Source: QHXN01 sp032162705 (GTDB lineage Bacteria; Acidobacteriota; Blastocatellia; Pyrinomonadales; Pyrinomonadaceae). From it: 64,000 bases of DNA. The notes under the pieces are model-generated. The model saw only the letters and a program-made list of their open reading frames with translations, did not search any database and was not told where the DNA came from. Positions 38,109 through 47,184 of this stretch are shown one piece after another (the first letter of the stretch is position 1; every line of letters starts with the position of its first letter). The stretch spans positions 37,795-101,794 of the forward strand of contig JAVRON010000082.1 in assembly GCA_032162705.1 (NCBI GenBank). The letters run 5' to 3'. The position numbers and the translations under genes are program-made.

Positions 38109-38633
38109 ATGTCAGACCCTTTTGTAGCTGAAGTTCGCATCTTCCCCTTCAACTTCCCGCCAAAGGGATGGGCCTTCTGCGACGGACAGTTGTTGCCGCT
38201 CTCGCAGAACACGGCGCTCTTCTCGCTCCTAGGCACGACCTACGGCGGCGACGGCAAGTCAAACTTCGCGCTGCCCAACATTCAGGGCGACGCCGTCATC
38301 CATCCGGGGCAGGGACCCGGCCTCTCGCAATATTTTCTGGGTCAGCAAGGTGGGACGGACAACGTGACGCTGTTGGATTCGGAGATGCCCGCCCACAACC
38401 ACTTTGTGCAGGCTTTCCCCAACCCCGGCAACGTCAACCTCGCCGATCCGTCTCTTTCTCTGGCGAGATCGAAGGGCGGCAGTGCTTACAAGACACCGCC
38501 TCAAACTGTGGTTCAAATGGCTTTTCAGGGCATCTCCGTCACCGGCGGCAGTCTTCCCCACAACAACATGATGCCGTACCTGACGCTCAACTTCTGCATC
38601 GCCCTTCAGGGCGTCTTCCCTGCGAGGCCATGA
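38109..38633 (+). CDS. Phage tail collar-domain (MdpB-like) protein 3
   Basis: 174 residues with VRIFPFNFPPKGWAFCDGQL, FSLLGTTYGGDGKSNFALPN, EMPAHNHFVQAFP and MPYLTLNFCIALQGVFP. The start follows TAAGGAGAAAAAAG. It closes the three-gene unit, which ends at a GC-rich hairpin at 38650-38686. The three genes share N- and C-terminal blocks while the central 60-70 residues differ, as expected of paralogues specialised for different contacts. Confidence 0.9.
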   Translation: MSDPFVAEVRIFPFNFPPKGWAFCDGQLLPLSQNTALFSLLGTTYGGDGKSNFALPNIQGDAVIHPGQGPGLSQYFLGQQGGTDNVTLLDSEMPAHNHFVQAFPNPGNVNLADPSLSLARSKGGSAYKTPPQTVVQMAFQGISVTGGSLPHNNMMPYLTLNFCIALQGVFPARP

Positions 38634-38649
38634 GGAACTGGTAAAGAAT

Positions 38650-38686
38650 GCCGCGAGGCCGGTCGGAAGTCGGTCGGCCTCGCGGC
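38650..38686 (+). terminator. Hairpin terminator after the collar operon
   Basis: Perfect 11-bp stem GCCGCGAGGCC (38650-38660) / GGCCTCGCGGC (38676-38686), then TTAATCAT. The U-tract is short. Confidence 0.6.
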
Positions 38687-38777
38687 TTAATCATGAAGCA
38701 AACATAGTCCCAAAGTGTTCTTCACTACCCTCAGTGAGTACCCGCGCCAGACGCGGCTGTAATTTTCAAGGAGAGCT

Positions 38778-41700
38778 ATGCACCACCTGACCCTGATCCC
38801 CCGTCGCCGAAACATTCGTGCTTTCATCGCAGCATTCATCTCATATCTCATGCTCGTCGGGCAGATCGCCCCGCTGGCGCTCGCGGCGCACGCGCCGGTT
38901 CCGGGCCCCGTGCAGGCGTCCGGCACGCCCGCGACGACAATGACTCTGGCGGCGCAACCTGCGCCCGCCCCGCTCTTCGCGACCGGGCCTGTCATCACGG
39001 CGACAAAGGTGGACGCATTCCCAGACCCCGACGCCGACGGCAAGGCCGCACCGGGCGCGACCATCACCTACACGGTGACGATCTCGAACACGGGCGACGC
39101 CCCCGCCACCGGCGTCACGTTCAACGACCCGGTTGATACCAACACCACGCTCGTTCCCGGCTCGGTAAGCAGTCAGCCCATCGCAATCAACGACACCTAC
39201 AACGTCGTCGGCAACGTTCGCATCCAGCCGAACGCCGCGCAAGGGTTGCTCGCCAACGACCGCGACCCTGATACGGGGAACAACTCGGGGCTGACGGCCT
39301 CCGGCCCGACTACGGGCCCGACGAACGGGCAGGCGACCGTCGCCTCGGACGGCTCTTTCACCTACAACCCGAACCCCGGCTTCACCGGCACGGACTCTTT
39401 CACCTACACCATCAGCGACGGCACGAAGACCGACACCGCGACCGCGACTCTTGAGGTCGGACTCGCCACGCACGACAAGCTCATCTGGTTTATCAACGCC
39501 TCCTCGCCCGGGGGCGGCGACGGGCGCTTGACCAATCCTTACAACTGTCTCGTCGGCGCGGGCTGCTTCTTTCCTGCGGCGGCAGACGACCCCGGCGACG
39601 TGATCTTCCTCTTCTCGGGCGCTTACACGGGCGGCCTGACGCTCCTCAACAACGAGAAGTTCATCGGACAGGGCGCGACCGATACGCTCTCGAACATCTC
39701 CGGCATCGTGCCCGAAGCGTACAGCGACCCGCTGCCCTCGACCGGCGGCGCAAGCCCGACCATCACGACCAGTGCCGCCTCGACCAACTCCATCACGCTC
39801 GCGCAAGGGAATCTCCTTCGCGGCTTCACGGTCGGCAACACGACGGGGGGCGCTAAGATTTTCGGCACCGGCTTCGGTACGCTGACCGCCGGCAACAACA
39901 GTTCGCCCGACTTGACCTTGAACGGCACGGGTCAGGCGCTCAACCTGACGAACGGCGCGTTCTCCGCCCCGTCCGGCTTCAACGGTGTGACGACGACGAG
40001 TGCTGCGGGCGCGGCGGGTATCTCGCTTGCGACAATCGGGGGCACGGTCGTCTTCGGCACGACGAACGTCTCTAACTCAGGCACACAGGGTATCTCCATC
40101 TCCGGCTCCAGCATGACGGCCACCTTCGGCACGACGACCGTCAGTTCGGCGACGACACAGGGCATTCTGATCGGGACGACGACGGGCAGCATCAACTTCG
40201 GTGCGACGACCGTCACGGGCGGCACCGACGGCGTCTCGTTCCAGAATAACTCAGGCGCGAATGCGCGCAGCTTCGGCACGCTTGGCGTATCAGGCGGCAG
40301 CGGCAACGCATTCTTGAGCGGCGCGGGCGGCGGCAACGTCAACGTCACGGGCGCGGCTAACCTGAGCAGCGCACTCGATCCAGTCTCAATCCAGAACATG
40401 ACCACCGGCACGGCGATCATCTTCTCAGGCGGCGCGACCGTCTCGAAGACGACGGCGGGCGGCGCGGGCGTCAACTGGGGCGGTACGAACACGGGCGCGA
40501 CGCTCACCTTCGCGACGCTTGCGGTCACGACCTCGAACGGCACGGGCATTAACCTGTCGGGCGGCGGCACGGTCAACGTCACGACCGCCGCGGGCAGCTC
40601 CATCAGCGCGACGGGTAGCGCCGGGCAGGCAGCGCCCGCCATCATCTCCAGCGGCGTCACCCTCGGCATGAACTTCGCCACCGTCTCCTCGACCAACAGC
40701 GGCAACAGCGGCAACGGCATCAGCCTGACGAACACCCCCGGCACGCTGACGATCAACGGCGGCTCGATCTCCGGCGCGGCGGGCGACGCCTTCTTAGTCT
40801 CGGGCGTCACCACCAGCACCGCCAACATCACCTACAACGGCACCATCAGCACCTCGACCGCGCGCCCCGTCAACATCTCCGGCAAGACCGGCGGCACCGT
40901 TGCCTTCGGCGGCGCGGTCAGCAGCACGTCCAACGGCGTCTCGCTCAACAGCAACACCGGCGCGACCATCAACTTCACCGGCGGCTTGAGCCTCAACACC
41001 GGAGCCAACACCGCCTTCGCGGCGACGGCGGGCGGCACGGTCTCCGCCACGCAGAACAACACCTCAATCGTCAACACGCTGACGACGACCACGGGCACGG
41101 CGCTCAACGTCGCCAACACGACCATCGGCGCGAGCGGCTTGATCTTCCGCAGCATCACGTCGAATGGCAGCGGCTCGGCCAACGGCATCATCCTCGACAC
41201 GACGGGTTCGACCGCAGGGCTGACCGTCACCGGCAACGGCGGCACCTGTAGTTCGGCAGCCACCTGCACCGGCGGCACCATCTCCAACAAGACCGGCGCG
41301 GACGGCAGCACGACGCAAGGCTCAGGCATCTTCCTGAACAGCACGTCGGGCGTCTCCATCGACCGCATGCAGATGAACGACTTTCAGAACTTCGGAATCA
41401 AGGGGTCGAGCGTAACTGGCTTCTCGTTTACCAACTCGCGAATTGTCGGTATCAACGGCACGACTGAGGCGGGCGGCGGTGAAGAGGGTCCAATCCGTTT
41501 CGACAACCTGTTCACCAGCGCTTCGTTCCCAACCGCGCAGATTACTGGCTCAACAATCCAGGGCGCTTTTTCCGTCAACATCCGCGTCACAAACACCAGC
41601 GGCACACTCAATCGACTCGTAATCGATAACTGCCAGCTCCCTTCAATAAACTCCAGCAACACCAACGGCGGCAGCGCTGTAATTTTCGACGCTGAGGGCA

Positions 41701-44600
41701 CCGCGACGCTCAACTGGACGCTGTCGAACAGTGTTTTGAGCAGTTCGCGCGCTTCCATGGTCAACGTTCAGGCACAGGGCGGCACTCACATGGATATGGT
41801 GGTGTTGCAGAACAAGCTCCAGAACGCGAACCCCAACATACTGAGTGGGGCCGAAGGCATCCGCGTTCAGGCAGGGAGTGCCGCCGGTAACACGGACCTG
41901 ACCTTCAACATTTCATGCAATAGGATCAGCACCAGCGCCGCCGGCGGCGCAAAAGGCGCGGGTATAAATCTATTTAAGGCCGTCAATTCCCCTGGCGGAG
42001 CCATGGTTGGCACCGTAGGCGGTAACGCCATCGGCGTGGTTGGTCAAACCCTCTCTGGCGCACCCAACAGCGCGCCCGGCATCTGGATACAAGACCACGG
42101 CGCGGGCACCTTCACCACGTTGATTCAAAACAACAACATCGTGGAGTACGGCGAGGAAGGCATTGACCTGCAACGCACGTCGGGCAGCAGCACGCTGAAC
42201 GCATCAGTCTTCGGCAACACCGTGACGCCCAATGCGGCAAACGGCTTTTCCGGTCTAAACATTGAGCAGGGCGCGGTCAATACCGACACCGGCACAATGA
42301 ACCTTGTCGTCGGCAATGCCAACGCCGGTAGCGGACAGCAAAATGATTTCTCGAATGGCGACCCATTCAATACGAGCGATGTCCAAATCCTGAAGGCCGC
42401 AGGCGCAGCCACCGTGCTGAATCTCTCGCGCAACGGTTCGGCTTCCGCAACCATCGCACAAGTCATTAAGGACGATAACGTCAACGGCGCGAACACGTCC
42501 GTCTTCATCCCGACGGCGGGCAGCATGAACCTCGTCAACACGCTGCCGACGCTGCCGCCCGCAGTGGCTGGCTGCACTCTGCCCACCGGCCCTGTGACTT
42601 TCAACGCCGACACCATTGCTGGCCCCGGCAGCATCAACACGCAGACGGGCGACGCTCCAGTCGCGCAGCCGACCGGTATGAGCGGCGGCATCACCAGCCG
42701 TCCGTTCGTCAGCCCGCGCCCGTTGGCTCCGAGGGTCATCGCGCCCGCGCCGACCACAGTCGCGCGCACGACGCCAGCCACGACGCAGAATACGGCGGCG
42801 ACCAACGGCAGGACTACGCCGCGCGGAACGGTTGACCCGCCCATCATCAACGGCGCGGGCGGCAACGTCTCGGTCAGCATCGGCACGCTCAACCCGGGCG
42901 ACTCCGTCACCATCACCTTCCAGGTGGTCATTGACGACCCGTACTCGGGCGGCCCGAACGTCTCGAACCAGGGCACGGTCTCCGGCTCGAACTTCTCGAA
43001 CGTGTTGACCGACGACCCGTCCATCGCGGGCACGGCCAACCCGACGCTGACGCCGGTCAACTCGCTTAACATCTTCGCGCGTGACGGCTCGGTGGCGGAA
43101 CCCGCTTCGGGCACGACGCCGCTGCTGTTCACCGTGACGCTCTCGAACCCGGCGGGAGCGGGAGGCGTCTCGGTGAACTACGCGACGGCCGATGACACGG
43201 GTGGCACCAACCCGGCCACGGGCGGCGCAGCCTGCGACAACAACACGGTCGATTACGTCACCACTTCGGGCACGGTCAACTTCGCCGCGGGCGAAAGAGT
43301 CAAGACCGTCTCGGTCTCAGTCTGCGCCGATAACTCTGCGCCCGACACCGACGAGACGCTTCTGCTGAACCTCTCGGGCGCGGTGGGCGGCACTATCCTC
43401 GATGCACAGGCCGTCGGCACCATCACCGAGACGAGCACGCCGGGCACGTTCCTCGTCTCTGAGCTTCGGACATCGGGGCCGGGCGGAGCAGGCGACGACT
43501 TCGTCGAACTCTACAACAACACCGACACGCCTTTGACGGTCGCGGCTTCGGATGCCTCGGCCGGCTTCGGTGTCTTCAAGATGGGCACGGACTGCAACGC
43601 CACTCCGGTGCTCATCGCCACCATCCCGAACGGGACGATCATCCCGGCCAGAGGCCACTTCCTCGTCGTCGGGAGCCAGTACAGCCTCGGCTCTTACGCG
43701 ACGGGTAATCAGACGATGACCTCCGACATCGAGAGTGACCATAACGTCGCGGTCTTCTCGACCGCCGACATAGCGGCCATCTCGACGGCGACGCGCAAGG
43801 ATGCGGTCGGCTTCGACGGCAACACGGGCGGCGGAGTCTGCGACCTCTTGAGGGAGGGCAACACGCTGCCGCCGGTCTCAGGCACGACGACGCAGCACTC
43901 CTTCTTCCGCAAGGAGTGCGACTTCGTCGCAGGTGTCGGCTGCACGGTCGCGGGCAATCCGAAGGACACGAACGACAACAACGCGGACTTCATGTTCGCC
44001 GATACGCAGGGGACGTTCATCTCGGGCGTTCCACAGCACCTCGGTGCACCGGGGCCGGAGAACCTACAGAGTCCGATCAGGCGTGATGCGGTCGTCAACG
44101 GCACGCTCTTGGACAACTCGAAGTCGTCATCGGTCTCGCCGAACCGTGTGAGAGACCTGACGAGCAATCCGGGCAACAACTCGACGTTCGGGACGCTCTC
44201 TATTCGTCGGCGGTTCCAGAACAACAGTGGAGCGAACGTGACGCGGCTGCGGTTCCGCATTGTCGAGATCACGACGTTCCCATCGCCTGGAGGCGGGCAG
44301 GCAGACCTGCGAGCGATCACTTCGACGAACGTCTCGGTCTCTGGCGTCAACGACCCGAACACGTGTCAGGCGGCGAACGGCTCGCCCACGACGCCGTGTA
44401 CGGTCAACGTCAAGGGGACGACACTGGAGCAGCCGCCGACGCAGCCGAACGGCGGAGGCTACAACTCGACGATGGCCGATGGGACGATCACTTTGGGCAC
44501 GCCTCTGGCAAATGGGGCGAGCGCCAACGTGCAGTTCCTCTTAGGCGTGCAGACGACGGGGACATTCCGGTTCCTGATCATCGTCGAAGCGCTTCCGTAA
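38778..44600 (+). CDS. Giant secreted beta-helix adhesin-like protein
   Basis: 1940 residues. Signal peptide about 1-38 (ISYLMLVGQIAPLALAA). A DUF11-type domain at about 72-130 (TITYTVTISNTGDAPATGV). A cadherin-like/Big_9 domain at about 133-230 (ANDRDPDTG, FTYTISDGT). A long Gly/Ser/Thr/Asn-rich right-handed parallel beta-helix at about 234-1260. A Pro/Thr-rich linker at about 1295-1355. A second DUF11-like part, then Calx-beta at about 1434-1550 (SVAEPASGTTPLLFTVTLSN). A lamin-tail-like domain at about 1557-1750 (FLVSELRTSGPGGAGDDFVE), and a C-terminal beta domain. Probably surface-exposed or released. No autotransporter barrel, LPxTG or clear sorting tag was seen, so the export and anchoring route is unknown. 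SD AAGGAGAG precedes ATG. Confidence 0.88.
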   Translation: MHHLTLIPRRRNIRAFIAAFISYLMLVGQIAPLALAAHAPVPGPVQASGTPATTMTLAAQPAPAPLFATGPVITATKVDAFPDPDADGKAAPGATITYTVTISNTGDAPATGVTFNDPVDTNTTLVPGSVSSQPIAINDTYNVVGNVRIQPNAAQGLLANDRDPDTGNNSGLTASGPTTGPTNGQATVASDGSFTYNPNPGFTGTDSFTYTISDGTKTDTATATLEVGLATHDKLIWFINASSPGGGDGRLTNPYNCLVGAGCFFPAAADDPGDVIFLFSGAYTGGLTLLNNEKFIGQGATDTLSNISGIVPEAYSDPLPSTGGASPTITTSAASTNSITLAQGNLLRGFTVGNTTGGAKIFGTGFGTLTAGNNSSPDLTLNGTGQALNLTNGAFSAPSGFNGVTTTSAAGAAGISLATIGGTVVFGTTNVSNSGTQGISISGSSMTATFGTTTVSSATTQGILIGTTTGSINFGATTVTGGTDGVSFQNNSGANARSFGTLGVSGGSGNAFLSGAGGGNVNVTGAANLSSALDPVSIQNMTTGTAIIFSGGATVSKTTAGGAGVNWGGTNTGATLTFATLAVTTSNGTGINLSGGGTVNVTTAAGSSISATGSAGQAAPAIISSGVTLGMNFATVSSTNSGNSGNGISLTNTPGTLTINGGSISGAAGDAFLVSGVTTSTANITYNGTISTSTARPVNISGKTGGTVAFGGAVSSTSNGVSLNSNTGATINFTGGLSLNTGANTAFAATAGGTVSATQNNTSIVNTLTTTTGTALNVANTTIGASGLIFRSITSNGSGSANGIILDTTGSTAGLTVTGNGGTCSSAATCTGGTISNKTGADGSTTQGSGIFLNSTSGVSIDRMQMNDFQNFGIKGSSVTGFSFTNSRIVGINGTTEAGGGEEGPIRFDNLFTSASFPTAQITGSTIQGAFSVNIRVTNTSGTLNRLVIDNCQLPSINSSNTNGGSAVIFDAEGTATLNWTLSNSVLSSSRASMVNVQAQGGTHMDMVVLQNKLQNANPNILSGAEGIRVQAGSAAGNTDLTFNISCNRISTSAAGGAKGAGINLFKAVNSPGGAMVGTVGGNAIGVVGQTLSGAPNSAPGIWIQDHGAGTFTTLIQNNNIVEYGEEGIDLQRTSGSSTLNASVFGNTVTPNAANGFSGLNIEQGAVNTDTGTMNLVVGNANAGSGQQNDFSNGDPFNTSDVQILKAAGAATVLNLSRNGSASATIAQVIKDDNVNGANTSVFIPTAGSMNLVNTLPTLPPAVAGCTLPTGPVTFNADTIAGPGSINTQTGDAPVAQPTGMSGGITSRPFVSPRPLAPRVIAPAPTTVARTTPATTQNTAATNGRTTPRGTVDPPIINGAGGNVSVSIGTLNPGDSVTITFQVVIDDPYSGGPNVSNQGTVSGSNFSNVLTDDPSIAGTANPTLTPVNSLNIFARDGSVAEPASGTTPLLFTVTLSNPAGAGGVSVNYATADDTGGTNPATGGAACDNNTVDYVTTSGTVNFAAGERVKTVSVSVCADNSAPDTDETLLLNLSGAVGGTILDAQAVGTITETSTPGTFLVSELRTSGPGGAGDDFVELYNNTDTPLTVAASDASAGFGVFKMGTDCNATPVLIATIPNGTIIPARGHFLVVGSQYSLGSYATGNQTMTSDIESDHNVAVFSTADIAAISTATRKDAVGFDGNTGGGVCDLLREGNTLPPVSGTTTQHSFFRKECDFVAGVGCTVAGNPKDTNDNNADFMFADTQGTFISGVPQHLGAPGPENLQSPIRRDAVVNGTLLDNSKSSSVSPNRVRDLTSNPGNNSTFGTLSIRRRFQNNSGANVTRLRFRIVEITTFPSPGGGQADLRAITSTNVSVSGVNDPNTCQAANGSPTTPCTVNVKGTTLEQPPTQPNGGGYNSTMADGTITLGTPLANGASANVQFLLGVQTTGTFRFLIIVEALP

Positions 44601-44633
44601 CCCGCTCCGGCCTTACGAGCCGGACTTGAGACG

Positions 44634-44672
44634 AAAGAACCCGCCACGCATCAACCGCGTGGCGGGTTCTTT
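44634..44672. terminator. Bidirectional rho-independent terminator
   Basis: Perfect 16-bp stem AAAGAACCCGCCACGC (44634-44649) / GCGTGGCGGGTTCTTT (44657-44672) with a 7-nt loop. U-tracts on both strands serve the convergent adhesin and ABC ATPase genes. Confidence 0.9.
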
Positions 44673-44732
44673 CTTTACTCGACAATTTAATTTCCTACCC
44701 GACTTTACTCGACAATTTAATTTCCTAGCCGA
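44673..44732 (-). repeat. 30-bp tandem duplication spanning a stop codon
   Basis: Two 30-bp copies (44673-44702, 44703-44732) with one mismatch. In the sense of the ABC gene each contains TCGG(C/G)TAGGAAATTAAATT; the inner TAG is the real stop codon. Confidence 0.95.
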
Positions 44733-45546
44733 GCCACTGAAGCGCGTCGGCTCCGGCGTCGCGCGTCCCGCCGACGACGCTGATAAAGTAGTCTTCGAGC
44801 GAGAGCGCCTTGCCCGCGCCGCCGTCGCCCTCGACGCTGATGCCGCGCCGCAGCTCTTCGAGCGGCCCGGCGGCAACGAGTCGCCCACCGCTGATGATGG
44901 CGATGTCGGTACACAGCCGCTCGACGATCTCAAGCACGTGCGAGGTGAGGAAGACCGTCAGGCCGCGCACCGTCAAGCGCGAGAGCAAGTCCTTGAGCGT
45001 GCGCGAGGCGACGGCGTCCACGCCCTCGAAAGGCTCGTCGAGAAAGAGTATCTCGGGCCGGTGAATCAGCGCGCAGGCCAGCGCCAGCTTCTTCTTCATC
45101 CCATGTGAATACTCGACGATGAGCTTGCGCGGCTCAGCGTCCAGCTCCATCAGCTCAAGCAGCTCGCGCGAGCGCACAGAGATATCTTCACGCCCCAGCC
45201 CGTACATGCGCCCCGTGAAACTGAGCATCTCCGCGCCCGTCAGACGCTCGAACAGATTCAGGTCTTCGGGAACGACGCCTATCTTCCGCTTCACCTCCAG
45301 CGGCTCAGACGTGATGTCATGTCCGAGCACGCGGACGCGCCCCGCACTCGGCGCGAGCAGTCCCGTCAGCATCTTGATGGTCGTTGACTTCCCCGCCCCG
45401 TTGGGCCCTAGAAAGCCGAAGAACTGTCCGCTCGCCACGCGCAGGTCGATGCCGTCCACCGCTGTGAAGTCGCCGAACCGCCGCACGAGGTCGAACGTCT
45501 CGACGGCCGTCCCGCCGACCACTCCCACCTCTGCTTCAACACTCAT
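44725..45546 (-). CDS. ABC transporter ATP-binding protein
   Basis: 273 residues, ABC-2-type exporter ATPase (CcmA/NatA-like). Walker A GPNGAGKSTT, Q-loop region VVPEDLNLFERLTG, signature YSHGMKKKLALA (variant of LSGGQ), Walker B ILFLDEPFEGVD and the H-loop TSHVLE are all present. The permease is not adjacent; the neighbour on this strand is a VWA protein. ATG 45546 (MSVEAEVG) is chosen over 45582. The variant signature SHGMKK is usual in this subfamily. Substrate unknown. Its stop codon is duplicated in a 30-bp tandem repeat. Confidence 0.92.
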   Translation of the reverse strand: MSVEAEVGVVGGTAVETFDLVRRFGDFTAVDGIDLRVASGQFFGFLGPNGAGKSTTIKMLTGLLAPSAGRVRVLGHDITSEPLEVKRKIGVVPEDLNLFERLTGAEMLSFTGRMYGLGREDISVRSRELLELMELDAEPRKLIVEYSHGMKKKLALACALIHRPEILFLDEPFEGVDAVASRTLKDLLSRLTVRGLTVFLTSHVLEIVERLCTDIAIISGGRLVAAGPLEELRRGISVEGDGGAGKALSLEDYFISVVGGTRDAGADALQWLG

Positions 45547-45647
45547 GCAATCTTTGTAAGCGCCGCACACGCGTGCGGTCAAGCTCGCGGCCCGCGCACG
45601 GAAAAGAAAAATCCCGAAGCCCCGGCAAATATATACAGGCTATTGTG

Positions 45648-45714
45648 GTAGTGTCCTGGTTTGAAAATAATAGCCAGCATTTATCGGTTTAAGATTTTCA
45701 AATTAGGATACTAC
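45648..45714. mobile_element. Candidate MITE-like element, 67 bp
   Basis: Terminal inverted repeats of 21 bp, GTAGTGTCCTGGTTTGAAAAT (split here as GTAGTGTCCTGG and TTTGAAAAT) at 45648-45668 and the complement of GTAGTATCCTAA plus TTTGAAAAT at 45694-45714, match at about 17 of 21. The interior is AT-rich, unlike the surroundings. If the ends are read as TA...TA, it fits IS630/mariner-type insertion. No transposase. Confidence 0.45.
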
Positions 45715-45723
45715 TGAAGTATT

Positions 45724-45750
45724 TCTACTGACTACTGTCTACCGTCTACT
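45724..45750. repeat. Dispersed repeat, family C, copy 2
   Basis: TTCTACTGACTACTGTCTACCGTCTAC, just beyond the stop codon of the VWA gene (about 6 nt). Confidence 0.75.
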
Positions 45751-45755
45751 TCCCC

Positions 45756-46787
45756 TCATCCCTTCGGAGCGACGTAGGTGCGTCGGGTTTTGACGGCGAG
45801 CTTGCCCTGCGCTTTCTCGACGGCGGGCGAGACTTTCAGTTTCAGCTTGCGTACGGTGCCGTCGTGCTTCCTGTTCGTCGGGATGTAGCCCATGTTGTAG
45901 CGCGTGCGCAGGTGCTCGACGAGCGTGTCGAAGGTTCGGTCGAGATTCTCCGGCTTGTCGTCGAGAACTTCGCCGCCGGTCTCGTCCGCGAGGTCGTTGA
46001 TGCGGAGCGAGGGAACCTTGAAGATGTTGCCGATGCTCGTCGCCGTCCTTACCATGCCGCTCTCCATGCGCTGACCGGCTGAGCGCGGGATGAGTCCACA
46101 GACGACGCTGCCCGACTCGAAGACCTCGCGCTTGGCCTCTCCGCCCGAAGGGCCGTTCTGGCAGTCGAAGTTGCTCGTCACGCCCGTGATGACGATGATG
46201 ACGCGGCGACCCACGGGATTGCCCGCCTTGACCATGTAGCGCGCCGCTTCATAGAAGGCTGTGTTGAGACAGTGGTTCGCCTCTTCGTCGTGGCCGGGCA
46301 CGCGGTCGAGCGCGTGGGAGACGAGCGTGCGGTCGCGGGTGAACTCTTCGACGAGATCGACCGAGTCGTGGTAGGCCATCACGGCCACCTCGTCAGAGGG
46401 CTTGAGATGCGAGATGGCTGCGCGCGCCGCGTGCCGCACATTCTCGCCGAACGGGTCGAGACAGCCGCCTCGGTCGATGAGCAACACGACCGAGAGCGGC
46501 AGGCTGTTCTGGCTGAAGTGCGTGAGCTGCTGCGCGACGCCGTCCTCGGTGATGGTGAAGTCTTCGCGCTTGAGTCCACCGACAACGCGCCCCGTCTTCT
46601 TTTGTAGTACGAGAGCGTCGAGGACGACGAGGTCAACATCCGTCTTGATGACCTCCTCGTCGCCGCGCACGGGCGCGTCCACGTTCGACCTCACCACCCT
46701 CGGTCGTGACTGGGGCGCGGGCGCGGAGGTGGTCGGTGATAGAAATGCGAGGAGGAGAACGAGCAGTGCGGGTGCGAGTCTTTTCAT
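45756..46787 (-). CDS. VWFA-related secreted protein
   Basis: About 343 residues with a signal peptide (KRLAPALLVLLLAFLSPTTS). It belongs to the acidobacterial VWFA-related type: VDLVVLDALV, LKREDFTITEDGVAQQLTHF, then a von Willebrand A fold with LSVVLLIDRGGC, AVMAYHDSVDLVEEF and VIIVITGVTSN. The metal (MIDAS) motif DxSxS is degenerate here (D-R-G-G-C), so Mg binding by the usual Ser pair is doubtful. C-terminal part YNMGYIPTNRKHDGTVRKLK is the usual family ending. ATG 46787 has AAGGATA upstream. Exported; function unknown. Confidence 0.87.
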   Translation of the reverse strand: MKRLAPALLVLLLAFLSPTTSAPAPQSRPRVVRSNVDAPVRGDEEVIKTDVDLVVLDALVLQKKTGRVVGGLKREDFTITEDGVAQQLTHFSQNSLPLSVVLLIDRGGCLDPFGENVRHAARAAISHLKPSDEVAVMAYHDSVDLVEEFTRDRTLVSHALDRVPGHDEEANHCLNTAFYEAARYMVKAGNPVGRRVIIVITGVTSNFDCQNGPSGGEAKREVFESGSVVCGLIPRSAGQRMESGMVRTATSIGNIFKVPSLRINDLADETGGEVLDDKPENLDRTFDTLVEHLRTRYNMGYIPTNRKHDGTVRKLKLKVSPAVEKAQGKLAVKTRRTYVAPKG

Positions 46788-47184
46788 GTCGGATATCCTT
46801 CCCATCTACTCTTTCGGCGAAGTCGCCGGGGCAAGAGAGTTCTAACGCGCGGGCCGGGGCTGGCCGCCGCGTACTTCGACTTATTTTTTGAAAGGCTGGA
46901 AGTGGTCTCGTCCGCGAACGAGACTGGGCGGCCTGAAGCGAGGGGCCGACTCCGCTCGTCGGAGAGCACCGCTGACAGTGTTTCTGCGCGCGAAGATGAG
47001 CAAGGCATGTGCCCGAAGCAGAAGCCTTACTGCCTTTCGCCTGAAGAGCGTGTGAATCTATGAAGGGGCGAAGCGATGGAGTTATGGCGGGATGCGAAAC
47101 CGTGCAGGCGCGACACCATTTCGTCAGCGTCAATCGAGACCGTGCTCAACCGAGTAGTAACTGATGGGGACGCGAGCAGGGCTT
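46788..47184. other. Intergenic region between VWA and phosphatase genes
   Basis: About 400 nt without a supportable gene. Overlapping short ORFs lack ribosome sites and domains. No repeat family was recognised. Confidence 0.45.

Noticed and set aside
37061..38633. Prophage remnant suggested by three tail-collar genes
   Set aside because: No integrase, capsid, portal, terminase or tail-tube genes nearby, and the genes form a neat operon with bacterial neighbours.
39932..43132. Long minus-strand open frames inside the adhesin gene
   Set aside because: Result of the Gly/Thr/Asn-rich repeats of the beta-helix read backwards (Pro/Val/Leu-rich); no ribosome sites or known domains.
46633..47133. 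166-codon minus-strand frame upstream of the VWA gene
   Set aside because: Runs across the VWA signal peptide in another frame; no domain or ribosome site.
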